From: Vespa crabro
Taxonomy: Eukaryota; Arthropoda; Insecta; Hymenoptera; Vespidae
Assembly: GCF_910589235.1 (NCBI RefSeq)
Contig: NC_060977.1
Location: 2,255,001 to 2,319,000 of the forward strand
Direction of reading: 5' to 3'
Length of the DNA: 64,000 bases
Shown here: positions 26,665-40,165 of the stretch, piece after piece
Position numbering within the stretch: position 1 is the first letter of the stretch
Layout of the letters: each line of letters starts with the position of its first letter
Program-made: the position numbers and the translations under genes
The notes under the pieces: generated by a model
What the model was told of the DNA's origin: nothing
Databases searched by the model: none
What the model saw: the letters and a program-made list of their open reading frames with translations, nothing else

Positions 26665-28609
26665 TTATTCCAGGTCTGCTTCTCGTTATTAGAACATCCC
26701 ATTCCTCCTTTCTACCTTTCTTCACCGTTTCCTTCTCCATCTCCCTTCTACCAATGGTATCTTATAAGCGTTGAATGCCGCTTAACAAGACATTCTCGAA
26801 ATACGCGAAATGAATATCCTCTAATAGCTTGCCCAGTTAGAAAAGCGTAGGTACGAACAAACAGAGAGATCTTATTCTTGGGGAACTAACCATGTTAAAG
26901 GAGTTTTAAGCTAAACGAAGGAAATAAAATTTTCTATTATATCAGTAAATCATACCGATCCATTTATATGTCCAAATGAATTTTATTAATTTTCAATGGA
27001 ATTTTGATTTTGGAAAAGGAAGATCGTATTATTTTATATGAAAGGAAAATAGATAATTGTAAATGCATAATTATAATCGAGATAATGATAGATAATCGTT
27101 ATTTAATTCTTCTTTTATTTCAATTAAATATAAATATAATTAAAATATTTATTTAATTATTCTTTTTCGATCGATTGAAAAAAAAAAAAAAAAAGAAAAA
27201 GAAAAAAATCAACTTAAAAGGACGTCATTTAATTTTCCTCTCCTGTCTATCGTATAACACAAAGGATAGTTACTTTATCTACTCGCTGATATTTAGAACT
27301 TTCTGTAGGGCTTTATTTACGAAGCCGAATAGTTTAAAAGTTCTATCCCATGACACATGTATTATGTAAAACCTCTATTGTTTATTCATATCGTCTAGCG
27401 AATTGAGCCTTACGTGGTTGCAAAATTGATTTTCATTCTTCAAAGTATCATGTGATATTTAAAATTTTTTTCTTTTCTACTTTTTCTTTTTCTTTTTTTT
27501 TTTTTATTTCAATGTGACTTTGAACTCGCGAGAAAATATTTCACATTTATTCGAAGCTTTCCTTTCGAATTTTCGAGACGGAGAAGGTAAAGTGAGAGAG
27601 AGAGAGAGAGAGAAAAAACGAAAATAATGGAATAAAAGGAAAATAAGGAAAAATAAAGAAAATTAATTCAAACTATAAAAATATATTTTTTAACGTTTGC
27701 ATAACATCAGGAAACAATTAATCTTAACTGTTATTGCCACTAGTATCTCAGTTAATACGAGGCGAATGAAATTACACCGAAAGGATATAGGTGCAATTAA
27801 AAGCATTTTAATCGCGTACTTCTAACGTTCTTAAATTGGTAAGCGGTACGTGAAAATAAAGACTAAGTCTTTGTATGTTGGATGAGGAGCAAGTTCGAAG
27901 GTTTTTAGGAGTTTTACAAAGGCCCTTGCATCTCTCTTGGAAAATGGATCCTTTTGACTGAAGGCCAAAAGGAACGTTGAAAGCAATGTTAAGTTTTACG
28001 AAACAAAGATATCTCGAATTGTACTTCGAACTTTTATTTACTCCTTTTCAACGTATTGTATTACCTGATATTATTCCCGAAGAAATTACTTTACTTCATC
28101 ATAATGAGATTATTCCTTGATATTATAATATTTCTATAATATTTCTTATAATTCAATTTTCTTATCTAATAGAAAAATACGATCGGTATTTCGTATTATT
28201 CAAAGTAAAAACTTTAGATATTTTCGATGGAAAATGTAAACCCATCCATCCATCCACATACACACACACACATACACAAACATAGACATATATAAATGCA
28301 CACGAATATGATGCACCCTGCAGTTTTAACCATGAGGAGATTAACCTCGAACGATAGCATTAAACGATGTTCTCTAATCCGAGATTTATGATCTGGATAA
28401 GGGCTCTTAATTAGCTGGACTATAATTACCATTATTTTCACGATTAAGTAACGATAATCTATTGTATTTGCATTATTGATTATCAAAATTAAAAAAAAAA
28501 AAAGAAAAAAAAAGAAGAAAAAAATTCGTTTCCTGTCGCTTGTGTTTATTAAAAAAGGAAAAAAAATCACTTGATGAAAAAAAAAAATAATAATACCCAA
28601 GCAAATTTA

Positions 28610-28642
<33 letters not shown>

Positions 28643-29346
28643 TCTGATCGATGAAAAATCTGAAATAACTGAAATAAATTTCTTCTTTTTATCTAAAGAG
28701 AATATTAAAAAGAATAAATTTGTATGGGTCGCCATTGAGTCGTCGATGACTGAAATTGAATAGAATTATTTCTTGAAGCAATTTGGCTCTTATATATCTA
28801 CTGATAGTCGAAGAAAAATGATAGAACGAATATTGCCTTGAGCGAAACTTCTTGAGCGAGTAGAAGAGTAATTTGTTAGGTGAGCGAATAAGAGAGATAG
28901 AAGAAAAACGAGAGAGAGAGAGAGAGAGAGAAAAAAAAGAAAAAGAAAAAGAAAGAAAGAAAGAGAGCGTGCACCTTTGTGGGCGAGAATCTCTTTTAAA
29001 ATAGAGATCCGTACAGAATTGTCCGCGCGAATGGCCTCCAATTTATGAAAGCGTTTTTATTCCGCGTGGTTGGCGGTACGTGACCACGGATACAGCATCG
29101 TTTTACCCTAATGAGGACGATTACTCGTGCGCACCAAGGAGAATGGTCCGTAAAAATTGATAATATACGGTTGCCTCTAACGAACTCGTCTCTTTCTCGC
29201 TTTCTCTCTCTTCTTTATCTATGGTTCTCGTATTAGTCTACTCTCTTTAACGTTATCTCAAATTGCAGATGTGCCACTGCTGTGTCCTCCATTTTGTTAA
29301 GCGCTCGGTCTTCCGGGAGTGAAGTTAACATAAGGAGAGAAAGGAG

Positions 29347-29347
29347 T

Positions 29348-29400
<53 letters not shown>

Positions 29401-29412
29401 TGAGAGAGAGAA
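29347..29412 (+). repeat. (GA)n tract
   Basis: About 65 bp of GA, followed by poly(A). Confidence 0.95.
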
Positions 29413-30102
29413 GAAATGAAAAAAAAAAAAAAATAATAATCAGAATAAAAAAGTACTGAGACAGATGATTTCGAAAGGTTTTTTCTTTTCATTTTTTTTT
29501 CCTATCATTTCTTCCTTTCTCTTTTTATTTTTATTTTTTTCTTTTTTTTTTTTTTCTTTTTTTTGTTATACATACATATATTCCAAAGATACAAAAAGGG
29601 TAATTAATAAAAATATGTTGATTATGAAGTTTCAAATGTCTATAGAATATATTATCGATATGGTCGAATTCAACAAGTGGTCTCGAATAAAACGTACTAA
29701 TTAATTGACCATTAATGAAGTTGTATAAAACTGTTAAAGAAGGGATAAATATACGATATACTTTGTAATGATGATATTATATTGTAAGTAATAGATAAAC
29801 GAACGAGAAAAAGTGAAAAAGAAAGAAAAAAAAGAAAAAAAAAAAAGAAGAAGAATAGATCGTGATAGTGAAGGAAGTGGTGCATAGATAAGTGTAAAAA
29901 TTGAAGGTAAAAGAATATTAAAGTTTTCCAAGAACGATGATAGTGTGTTGATTGTATATTATAGGAAACATGACATATATTAGATGATATCTCGAGGAAA
30001 ATATGATATCAGAATGAAGCAATATCGAAGGGATATGGGTACGGAAGTTCATGCGAAAATTGCGTTTTTGCTATTACGAGAACGAACGATAGTATGTCTT
30101 TT

Positions 30103-30132
30103 ACAACAACAACAACAACAACAACAACAACA
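30103..30132 (+). repeat. (CAA)n trinucleotide tract
   Basis: Ten CAA units. They read as polyglutamine in one frame, but the frame around them is otherwise low-quality. Confidence 0.93.
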
Positions 30133-30665
30133 TCACAAAAAAAAAAGAAAGGAGAAGAAAAAAGCACGTAATATCGTTTCCGTTCTGGATGACTCAATAT
30201 TCGAGATTTAGATGGGACGGTTTTGGAATGAGGATCGTTAATCTAAAAAAAAAAAAAAAAGAAAAAGAAAAGAGAAGAGAAAAGAAAGAAAAAAAGAAAA
30301 AAAAATTATAAAAGAACGATACAAATTGACTTTCGTGTTATGTCAAAAAATAATTCACGTTTCAAACGTGATTAGAAATATTTTACTTTTGAATTGCATT
30401 TGTATCAGATTGCATGAATGAATTATTTCGCATGTTGGAATGTCACGTACATATTTACGTAAACATTCTCTGATCTCGAAAAATTTTATTATGAAGTATG
30501 ATTTTAATTCATCTTGAGTTACATCTTTATCAGGTACGACGCTTTACTAATGAAAAAGATCGTACAATTTGTAAGTACATAGTCAGAAATTTGTACTTGT
30601 TAGAACGTCATGTTCATAATTAAGCGATATTTTAAAGTTACACCCGTTGACTATCTTTCATTCAC

Positions 30666-30714
<49 letters not shown>

Positions 30715-31168
30715 CATATCCATGTACATACTTATATATGTACATATACACGTAGATATTATTTCATCTCGGAAAAAATAAAACGTAGATAGCTGTTATA
30801 AATTTGTCGGTACAGTCTGCCAAGAACCGATAAAATACGAGGCGTCGCGACGAAATTTGTATCGATTTTCTCGTACATCGAAAGTCAGTTCAGATAGAAC
30901 GATATTTCAATGGTTTTGCTTTTGGTTTGATTTAAACGATACCAATTACGATCGTTCTCGTCGAAGACGTGTTCTGAACAAAAGAAAGAAAAAAAAAAAA
31001 AGAAATAGAATAAAATAAAAAATAAAAATACAACGGAGTAAAAAAATAAAATCAAACGTAAGTAAAATCTCTATTTCCATATGCTTAAAGTAAGCTATTT
31101 AAAATTATAAATATAATTATTATAATTATATTACGTCCATAATTATATTTATATTTATATTTATATTT

Positions 31169-31199
31169 GTATTTATAATTATGTTATAATTATAAATAC
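31169..31199. repeat. Perfect hairpin, 14-bp arms
   Basis: GTATTTATAATTAT and its exact reverse complement are separated by GTT. It lies at the end of a stretch with (TTATAT)n-like repeats at 31138-31168. It could form a cruciform or an RNA hairpin. Confidence 0.85.
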
Positions 31200-33312
31200 T
31201 TTTCAAGATCGATTAGTTTTTAACGATGTTATGTAATCCAACGTTATCAAACGTAATCTTTACTAATTTATTTTGACAGGCAATATTCATTTGATATAAT
31301 CCTATTAATTTCTATAATTCTCGTACTCTTCGAATTTCCCATGTATTTACAGCTTTACGCCAAACCGACTCGAATCTATTGCTGCCATCGATCGCTAACT
31401 CATCCCGTGGTTTAAACTTGTTCATTCGGTTAGTCTAATTTCATTCAGTATATATATCGTCAAGTTGAATTGGTTAGGTGGAAATAATGACAAACACGTA
31501 AATCATTTAAATCCGATAAAATCATTAAATTCTTTCGTCTCATTTCTTGTCTTTTCTATTATTTTTTATATTTTTTTCTTCTTTCTTTCCTTCTTTTTTT
31601 CTTCTTTAGGATTATTAGATATACATCGTAAATATATATATATATATATTTCTAATTCGCTTTAAATTTACGCGCAAGTAAGTTTAAAGAACTTTCGTCT
31701 CATTTGCAATTATTTTAAATGACGCGAAAAATGATACTACGTTCAAATAGACATTCACGTTTTACCATTGATATCGTTACGTATCGTATTCAATCGATCC
31801 AATTTGTTTGCCAGTAATTTTTCTTTCTTTTTCTTCTTTTTTTTTTCCACACTGGACGCTCGTTAACAGTTTTTCGTAAAAAAACAGTAAAGGGAAACGA
31901 GCGTACGATTTTGTGGTTTGTTCTTTGATAAAAAAAAAAAAAAAAAAAAAAAAAGAGAGAGAGAGAAAAGAAAAAAAGAAAAAATATAAAAAAAAAAAAA
32001 TAAAAATCAAGGAAAAGAAATGAAAGAGAAGAAAAAATTAGAAAAAAAAGAACAAGGAAAAAAAGGATACGGAAAAGCTGAAAACTTTTCGTTTATAATT
32101 AATAAAAAAGAAAAGATAAATTTGGCAAAGGAAAAAAACGGGTTCTTTTTTATTAATGAAACTTTACATTGGCATTTAAGTCTTCATAAATTTTCATCGA
32201 TCGAAATCAAAGGTTATATTTCAATTTAATTGGATAATTATCGGCAAATAAAATAACAAATATCTTCTTACCGAGCATCTCATCGACATAGTAAATAATT
32301 ATTTCTTCGAATAGAATAAAACACATCTTTGGCTTTATTAAATATTATCAAACTTCGAATTTCTTCTCGAACGTAACGATAAGAAAATATTAATTTAATA
32401 TTAATTATTCGAATCTTAATTAATATTAATTATTCGAGTCGATTTGAGGGAGAAACATTTCTAAGGTTGAATTTTTATTTATGAGGGAATGTGAAATGGT
32501 GAAAACGAAGAAAAGATAAATGAAGACATAATACAATAAATGGAAATTCTTGAATATAATAATTATTAGTGACAGATCTTTTAGGATATTTTTCACATTT
32601 TTCACGGCGTGTCCATTGTCTCGTGAAAGAAAGAAATTTTTCGTCCCTACTGTACGAACTTATCGATGATGGAAGGCCAAGTAAATCGACATTAAAATTC
32701 TCCATCGTAGAGAGTAAGAAAATCAATTAATTCCAGACACGCGCGTCTCTCCGATAAAGGAAGGAGATATTGAAACGACGAGAACGAAAACTCCTATGAT
32801 GGATTTTTTTATTTCGCTTCTTCGGTTCAAAACCGGAATGGAAAGAAATCAATGAGAAATCGAATTGAAAGATTCGAGTATAGGAAAAAAAAAAAAAAAA
32901 TAAAAGAATAAAAAGAAAAATACCGTTTGTCCTATCTCCAAGAAAAATTCGAATGATTTAGTAATATAAAAAGAAATAATAATAAAAATCTTTGAAATTA
33001 CAAATAAATCGTCGAATCAATTTGAAAGATATAAAGGATCAAAAATAGGATAAAAATGAAAAAGATCAACGTTCCGCGTAATTCATGACTATAAAAACGA
33101 CGGACAGTAATTTTAAATCGTTCTTCCGATATTCGTAAAATGTTCGTAAAATCTTCACAAAAGGTTCAGCTCGCAGACAGGAAGCATTCAAACCACCGAA
33201 GTCTTCCACAAGTTTAAAATTCTTAAAAAAGCGCGAGTACTTTGTACGTCTTCTTTTTATTATTTTTATGTTCAAACTAAAGAAGAGCGAGACAGATAGA
33301 TAGCATAGTTAA

Positions 33313-33313
<1 letters not shown>

Positions 33314-33362
<49 letters not shown>

Positions 33363-33376
33363 GGAGAGAGAGAGGG
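33314..33376 (+). repeat. (GA)n tract
   Basis: About 60 bp of GA ending in GGGAGAGA variants. Confidence 0.95.
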
Positions 33377-34355
33377 AAAAGTTCTTTATTTTGTACGAGT
33401 TTATTCGAACTTGGAAAGTTTTCTTCTTTCTTACCGACGATGATCGAAGATATAAAAAAGAGATGAAAAAGAAAAGAATAAAGTAAGCGGGTAATTCATA
33501 ATGATCGATTGCAATTCATTTAAAACGAAAATTGTTTCCCCGTCGACGTTCCCACGAATGTCCTTGACATTATTCGAATGAAAAAGAAGATCATTCTCTT
33601 TGAAGTTTTAAAATATGAGAAGGATACGTATATATAGAAAAGAAAAAAAAACATACACACACACGAGCACATACCACCGATATATATCACCGATCGTAAA
33701 GAACGATATCACTTATATCTTTCACGAACTTCCGTGATAGCAACGGCGGAAAAACGAAAGATGAAAATAACTCTTGATCTTCGACTTGAGTCACGATTTT
33801 TATCATTTGTCTTCTTAGGAAGAACTTTCCGACCTTCTTTATTTCCGTCTGTAGAAAAGCGAAATATCAGTCTTCTTTTGCACCAAGAAATAAAAGGCCT
33901 CGTAGTATTCTCGAGCGAATGGATTATCCGGAACGATCGAGGCAATGGCGGACAGAGACACGTTGACTTCCTTAACCTTTTACCTATAGCTATAGCTATC
34001 CTATCAAGTTAGAATATACTGCTAAAAATCCCTCGTTCATCTTTCTCCGTCATTCGATGTTTTATATATAAAGTAATTGCTATTAGTTGGATTCCAAATG
34101 AAATGTTCCTAAAAGAAAGAAAGATAAAAAGAAAGAAAAAATAAAAGAAAGAAAAGATCTATCTAATATGTTATATAGCCGAAATCATACGTTTGTGAAG
34201 TAATCAGAAAAATTTATCCTCCTTCGGGAAGATTTAAAATGACCTTTCTATGATAATCCTTCGGACATAAAATATCACCGAGTTCGGTTGAGCGTGAACT
34301 CATTTCATAATCTTCTTTTCTCATGAAAAAGCTCGGAGAAATGTAGCTGAAAATG

Positions 34356-34412
34356 TATGCATGCATGCATGCACGCATGCACGTTCGTACATATATGTAT
34401 GTATGTATGCAT
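34356..34412. repeat. (GCAT)n/(GTAT)n tetranucleotides
   Basis: ATGC repeats, each palindromic in GCATGC, then GTAT repeats, about 160 bp before the unidentified exon. Confidence 0.85.
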
Positions 34413-34572
34413 ATTTGGATATACATATGTATAGAAATGGTTGGATTTCTTTTCTTTCGTATTGAAAATATATGAATTCGATCGGGAACTATCTTGGATC
34501 ATTTCGGGGAAAGGAAAATATTCGATCTGTTATATGCATCTAACTACCGTGATATGATTATTCCCGTTACAG

Positions 34573-34786
34573 ACTTCATTGGACGGTGACAATTCAGAGA
34601 GAAAGTAATTCGAGATTCAATGAAATTCTGCTTTGCGACGGCGATTTCGCGTTTATCGAACCAATTGAATTTTCATGGACGTACACGGACCGAAGTCAAA
34701 TTGAATTTATTACCGCGGGCAAAACGTGTGACGGGGAATACGATCGCGTATTAAAATTGATAAAACGTGCCTACTATTTGCCAAAG
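34573..34786 (+). CDS. Unidentified internal coding exon candidate (71 codons)
   Basis: I do not recognise this protein. A branch-point-like CTAAC and a pyrimidine-containing run precede the acceptor CCCGTTACAG, and the segment ends CCAAAG followed by the perfect donor GTAAGT. Between them one frame stays open for 71 codons (LHWTVTIQRESNSRF at the start, LIKRAYYLPK at the end, two Cys within). There is no start codon, and an in-frame TGA lies upstream at 34550, so it would be an internal exon. It begins with one base of a split codon and ends on a whole codon. GC-ending codons are common, unlike the surrounding DNA. It could belong to a nested gene, to an upstream part of Dop2R, or be a chance open frame. 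The entry phase does not fit a cassette placed between the Dop2R TM2 and TM3 exons. Confidence 0.45.
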
Positions 34787-35724
34787 GTAAGTAAATGAAT
34801 TCCCATAGAGAAATAGCGTCACGTATTGCAATCGGCATATCCTACATCTTTAATGTATTTGCAATTTTCAAGATAACATATTTGGAGAAAGTGTTACATT
34901 TGATATCAAAAATGAATTCAGTAAAACTCGTCTAACGTATTACTCTTTATGTAAGATTAAAGCTGGTACAATGTATACCCACATATATATTTATATCTGT
35001 TTGTGTATGTGTGTATATAGTAATATACTTTATTACGTAACACGCAAGATGTCACGTACTGGAGGGAGGGAGAAGGGGCGGCACACATTTTCTATCTCAC
35101 GCTTCGTGTATTAAAAAATTTCTGCACGATGCCAATAAATATCGCGTAGCAGAGCGCGAACGCTGCATCTCGACTACTTTTTCTTTCGAATCAAATGCTG
35201 TGCGAGATTTAGCCGAGAAAATGAAAATATTTTCACTCGTGGCATCGTGTATTTCTTTTTTACTTATCCCCCCTTTTTTTTTATTCGTACGATATGTCCT
35301 ATGCAAAAAAGGGAAAGAAAAAAAAATCTTTACGAGACATTTTCAAAACGACGTTAACATCGTAAAACATATCGACCTGATTAATACAGAACAATTTTGT
35401 AAATAAATGAAGGACGAGGTGTGTATATTTTATATATTATATTTCGAGCAATCAATTTCTATATTCAATTAGCGACATGAGTACTACAGAATGCTTTTCA
35501 AAATCTCTTTTACCTTGGGATTATAAATAAATAAATAAATATATATATATATATTAATGAGTATAAATTGCAGTTTGTTAAAATTCACACGCATGTTATT
35601 TGATCTCTCACATTCTGTCGAGAAATTGCTTCTCGTTTACATAATATTTGTGATAGTGATGGAGGAAATGTGTCATAAACGATAAATAATGACAGAAAAT
35701 AGAGAGAGATTTATACATATATAC

Positions 35725-35815
<91 letters not shown>

Positions 35816-36540
35816 GAGAAAGAAGAAAATGTCAAACAGATAACAAAGGACTATCGAGAAATGAAATAAACGATAACATTTACGTATAGAAGGCATTTTC
35901 AGTCGTCGAATCTTACCTTGAGATTAAAATCCGCGAGAAAAAGAAAAGGAGAAAAAGAAAAAGAAGAAGAAGAAGCAGTAAAAACCTTAAACGCACCTTT
36001 CTATTAAAAGTTTCAGGAGGAAAAAGTTTATTCAAAGAAAGTACGAGGAACTTCACGGTAATGAGACACGAAAGTGTGGCAAAACAAAAAAAATCCATGA
36101 GGGGAAGTTGCTTTCTCTCTCCCTCTCTCTCTCTAACTCAATCGATATTACGAGTCATAAGTCAAATTCAATGTCACTAGGACTGTAGTAACCTAGAGAA
36201 GCATTTTTATTCCTCATTCGTCATCTTATTTCTTGCATAAAACTTTTTTAGTCTGTCTTTCGACCTTCAAGAACGTCATTCGACATAAAGTCTTTAAAGA
36301 ACATTCGTTCTTATCATTCGTAATATTAATTTACTTCGATTAATATTAAACGACAATGCAGAATATCCAATAAAATTTTCTATCGAAATATTCGATCCGG
36401 ATAATTATATGTCTTATATATGTATAATCGATTCAATTTTCAATGAAAGAATTATGAATTATATGGACAATTTATGATAGATATAAATAAATTAGATAGA
36501 TATAAATAAATACTCCGGATATATTCGTATATAAAACCAC
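34787..36540. other. Gene-free stretch between orphan exon and GC island
   Basis: It holds unique sequence at 35040-35220, the TA/GA microsatellite and AT-rich DNA. No exon that would follow 34786 in phase is recognised. Confidence 0.6.
35727..35819 (+). repeat. (TA)n/(GA)n tract
   Basis: About 50 bp of TA joined to about 38 bp of GA. Confidence 0.95.
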
Positions 36541-36797
36541 CCGACGGCCGCCGTCAAGGTACCTAGATGGCGGGGCCAAGATAACGAGGGCCGGAGCTAA
36601 CTACCTGAGGGGCAGGGGCCAAGGCACCGAGGGGGCGGGGCCAAGTTACCGACGGGGCGTGGCCAACTACCAGAGGGGCGGGGCTAACTACCAGAGGGGC
36701 GGGGCTAACTACCAGAGGGGCGGGGCTAACTACCAAAGGGGCGGGGCTAACTACCAGAGGGGCGGGGCTAACTACCAGAGGGGGCGGGGCTAACTAC
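36541..36797 (+). repeat. GC-rich minisatellite, 21-bp unit
   Basis: The unit GGGGCGGGGCTAACTACCAGA repeats with CTAACTA at 36684, 36705, 36726, 36747, 36768 and 36790 (one base extra in the last step). Diverged copies extend left to about 36550. The unit is about 65 percent GC in a window that is otherwise strongly AT-rich. The GGGGCGGGGC core resembles a GC-box (Sp/KLF-type site). The more diverged left edge suggests growth toward the right. Confidence 0.93.
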
Positions 36798-37080
36798 GCA
36801 GGTGGGAGGAGTATCTGCGCAGAAGCTATCTGCGCAGGTGGGAGGAGAATCTGCGCAGAAGCTATCTGCGCAGGTGGGAGGAGTATCTGCGCAGAAGCTA
36901 TCTGCGCAGGTGGGAGGAGTATCTGCGCAGAGGCTATCTGCGCAGGTGGGAGGAGTAACGGCGCAGAGACTATCTGCGCCGGGGCTAACTGCGCAGGTGG
37001 GAGGAGTAACTGCGCAGAGGCTATCTGCGCAGAGACTATCTGCGAAGAGACTATCTGCGCATGGGTTATCTTCGCTGCGG
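36798..37080 (+). repeat. GC-rich minisatellite, 36-bp unit
   Basis: The landmark GCAGGTGGGAGGAG occurs at 36798, 36834, 36870, 36906, 36942 and 36993, first with a 36-base period and then with a changed spacing. The unit also contains CTGCGCAGA twice in partly palindromic form (TGCGCA). Because 36 is a multiple of three, the array creates a spurious 12-residue repeat protein (frame at 36802-37110). It directly abuts the 21-bp array and shares its CTAACT link. Confidence 0.93.
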
Positions 37081-37420
37081 TCGAGGCAAAATTCGCGGGG
37101 TAGTAGCTAAGTCGGAAATGGGTTTGGCAAAACGAATAGTGGATGGGGCTAACTAGAGAAATGCTTTGTCAATTTGGCCAAGGGACAGATTAGAGGCCTG
37201 GGTAACTACAGTTGCTGTTATTCTTAGTTGCTGAGGGGGTGTGGTAAAATATATAGGGACAGAATTAAATAAGGAAAGCGTGGTCACTGCGTAAGAGCAG
37301 GTTTAATCGTTCGGATATTTGGTGTTAATATAAACAATTGTAACGTTTAATCGCTGCTTTCATTGCAATTCGGTCGATGGTCCTTGATGACATTAAGAAT
37401 CAGTTAATCTTTTTAGAAAG
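37081..37420 (+). other. Unique flank of the GC-rich island
   Basis: The sequence is still relatively GC-rich until about 37290 (GGGGCTAACTAGAG, GAGGGGGTGTGG) and then returns to AT-rich. Degenerate echoes of the 21-bp unit are visible. No coding frame is supported. Confidence 0.5.
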
Positions 37421-37697
37421 TTAAGTTTTGTTTTCTTTTTACGCTTATTAGCTTGGAGTGAAGTTTTATGTGTTGAGAGTAAAAAAAAAGAAAGAAAGAA
37501 GGAAGAAAAGGAAATGAAACTTAGCCTTGATAGATGGTGATTTTTAAAATCACCTAGGAACTTTTATTTGACTTTTTATCTATTCGTGAATTTGTTATAA
37601 ACATTTGTAATTTTATAGTGAATGAAAAGATAATCTACTTGAATGGCTTCAAGAAAAAATAATTGGCCTTTTAAATTAATTAAGAACTTTTAGCTGC

Positions 37698-37810
<113 letters not shown>

Positions 37811-39187
37811 AAGGTTTCAGAAGGTTACTTGCTGTAAGGCAAAACGTGTTACAAGGCGAACGAGGATAGAGAAAGTACGTTGACGTACACGTCTCAATTT
37901 CCAAGAAGATACAAGGATCCATGGTGAGGTCCTTCAATTACGACACTCAGCAGCCTTTAATGGAATTTCAAGTTGGAGAGTGTCGCTGTCGTATCGTCTC
38001 TCGAATTGCGATAGCTCGTCGCGTAATAGCGGATCGAATTATCGCTAGAGAACAACGGAAAAGTTAGTTGGAATATCGAAAACTTTGAATCGAATACATC
38101 GGCCTTTTTTTCTTTTACCTTATGTAATGAAATTAAATTTTAAAAGAAATAATTAATGAGTCATTATTCTGTTAATGATTATGCGTTGATTTTTGAAGAA
38201 TATAAATTTTCTTATTGGTTCGAAGATGTGTTAAGGTTCGAATGAAAATTTCGTACGAGTGAACAATTTTTAAAAGCAATTAAATTTCTGTTCATATAAA
38301 TTTGAATTTAATCAATTCGAGAAAGAGATTAGAAATTGGCAATTATAGAAAAGATTTCAATTCGTTTTCTAATAGTAAGTAAGCGTATTTACTCTTCTCA
38401 AATTCTCACGTCTCATCTAAGTCGTTAGTTCTTTCATGTTCGTCACGTTCATTCCCGTTCATCACGTTCCAAAGTCGTTCGGGTTTGAATTCGTTGGTTA
38501 ACGCTTGGATCAACGAGAATACGCAGCTCGTTTTGGTGTACGTGTCTCAAGTTAAATCAGACAAACGCCATAGTGGCTTTGCGATAAGCACTTTCGAATC
38601 CGGTAATTGCGGATTCGTATCTCTCTCTCTCCCTACCTCTCTCTCTCTCTCTCTATCTCTTTCTAATGCACATACGAACTCCCTTTCCCTTATCATTCGA
38701 TCCAATCTTTACGAAATGACCGGAATTTCATCCCCGAGTAATTCGTTCCTCCTCGGATAGACGTTGTCTTTTTTCCTTTTTTTCTTTTTTTTCTTCTCCT
38801 TCTTCTTCTTCTTCTTAACGTTAAATCTATCTTTGTTTTACGAGTTTGTCAACGAATCAAGAAGCTCTAAGAATTTACTTGGATTCCGTTAGAACAATTG
38901 AAATTCTTTGTATTTTTCCCAGAGTTTTTAATTTAAAGAAATAGCGATCGAATCATGATATCCTTCCTTTCGCTTTAACCCTTCCCAGTTTGAAAGTAAT
39001 ACCAAACTGAAAATTGTAAAACTCTAACTGTAAACCTTCGTGAACTCGTATACTCGTTCGATTTAAATTCGGATAAGAGTCGGAAAGTCTGACCGAGTCA
39101 GAGGCAAAGTTAAATGAAGAGAAAGGAAGTTTTGCAATGGAACACGATCAACGAGTTGATGAATGGGATTTACAGTATCTTACCTAA

Positions 39188-39224
<37 letters not shown>

Positions 39225-39991
39225 ACTGTTTTGTTTTTTCTATTTCTATTTTTCCTTTATTTTCCTTTTGTCAACATTATCCATTATAAATCTCAATTTA
39301 ACGTTATATTTTTTATTGCATTTATATGTAAAAACGTAATGGACTTACGTAAGAGCACTAGAAATACATACATGCATATACACATACATATATATATATA
39401 TATGTAGAGTGAAAAGATGAAAGAAGAAGAAGCCTGCATAATTTTCAAATAATTCATAGGATATAACATTTGACATTTGAACGTGTCAAATGTATCTCGT
39501 TGTACACGATTTTCCTCGATTGATCATTCTTGCATATCAACATTCAAAATTCCCAGAGGAATTCTCGATTAAAGATTGATCCAAACAAATAATATCCGTC
39601 GAGCTGTCGTACTGTTTGACGAAGGTTTATATGTCGTTAACGATCCTTAATATGGGCTTAACATGACTTCATCTATCCCCGTAACTTCGTCATGAAAAAA
39701 AAAAAAAAAAAAAAGAAAAAAATAGGAAAAATGCTTCAGTAATCGTCCGGAAAATCGATTTAGCTCGTTAGCTTTTTTAAGATTCAATCAAATTGCCAAT
39801 TAGGTCGCATTAGTATTTTAAGGATAAACTTTATCTATAGGTATATTAGATACGTGTAGGTAGATGTCTGTATATATTTTATGACGTTCACCAGGCTATA
39901 GAAAGAGCTTTCAAATTTCTAATTACCTTTTGACATTTTCTATAATATACGAACGTCTGGTTTATGATTTAGATCATTACTCAAGTTAGAT

Positions 39992-40165
39992 GTTAGTATT
40001 AATACTCGTACTATATAATATATAGTATTAATATAATATATAAGAGAGAGAGAGGGAGAGGGAGAAAGAGAAAGAGATAGTATATATTAGTATATTATAG
40101 TATGTTAATATTAATATTGTTATACAATATAATACTGATAATGTATAATATATTATAATATTAGT
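39992..40165. repeat. AT-rich palindromic stretch around a GA tract
   Basis: Repeated TATTAATAT-type motifs on both sides of a 35-bp GA tract (40043-40077) give many short inverted repeats. Confidence 0.6.

Larger units (their letters stand above)
26600..34572. other. Gene-free, repeat-rich DNA
   Basis: No supported exon is seen. Unique blocks occur at about 27700-27980, 29040-29330, 30800-30960 and 33700-34010. The last has frames open on both strands and no splice partner, so I do not call it a gene. Confidence 0.65.

Noticed and set aside
33734..34012. 92-codon frame upstream of the orphan exon
   Set aside because: Open on both strands and without a donor in phase with 34573.
35200..35406. 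Small protein with a possible membrane segment
   Set aside because: The hydrophobic part comes from a T-rich tract, and there is no start context or conservation evidence.
36798..37020. CRISPR-like 36-bp repeats
   Set aside because: The repeats are contiguous with no unique spacers, and the window is eukaryotic.
36802..37110. Open frame encoding a 12-residue repeat protein
   Set aside because: It follows directly from a 36-bp minisatellite whose period is a multiple of three. There is no independent coding evidence.
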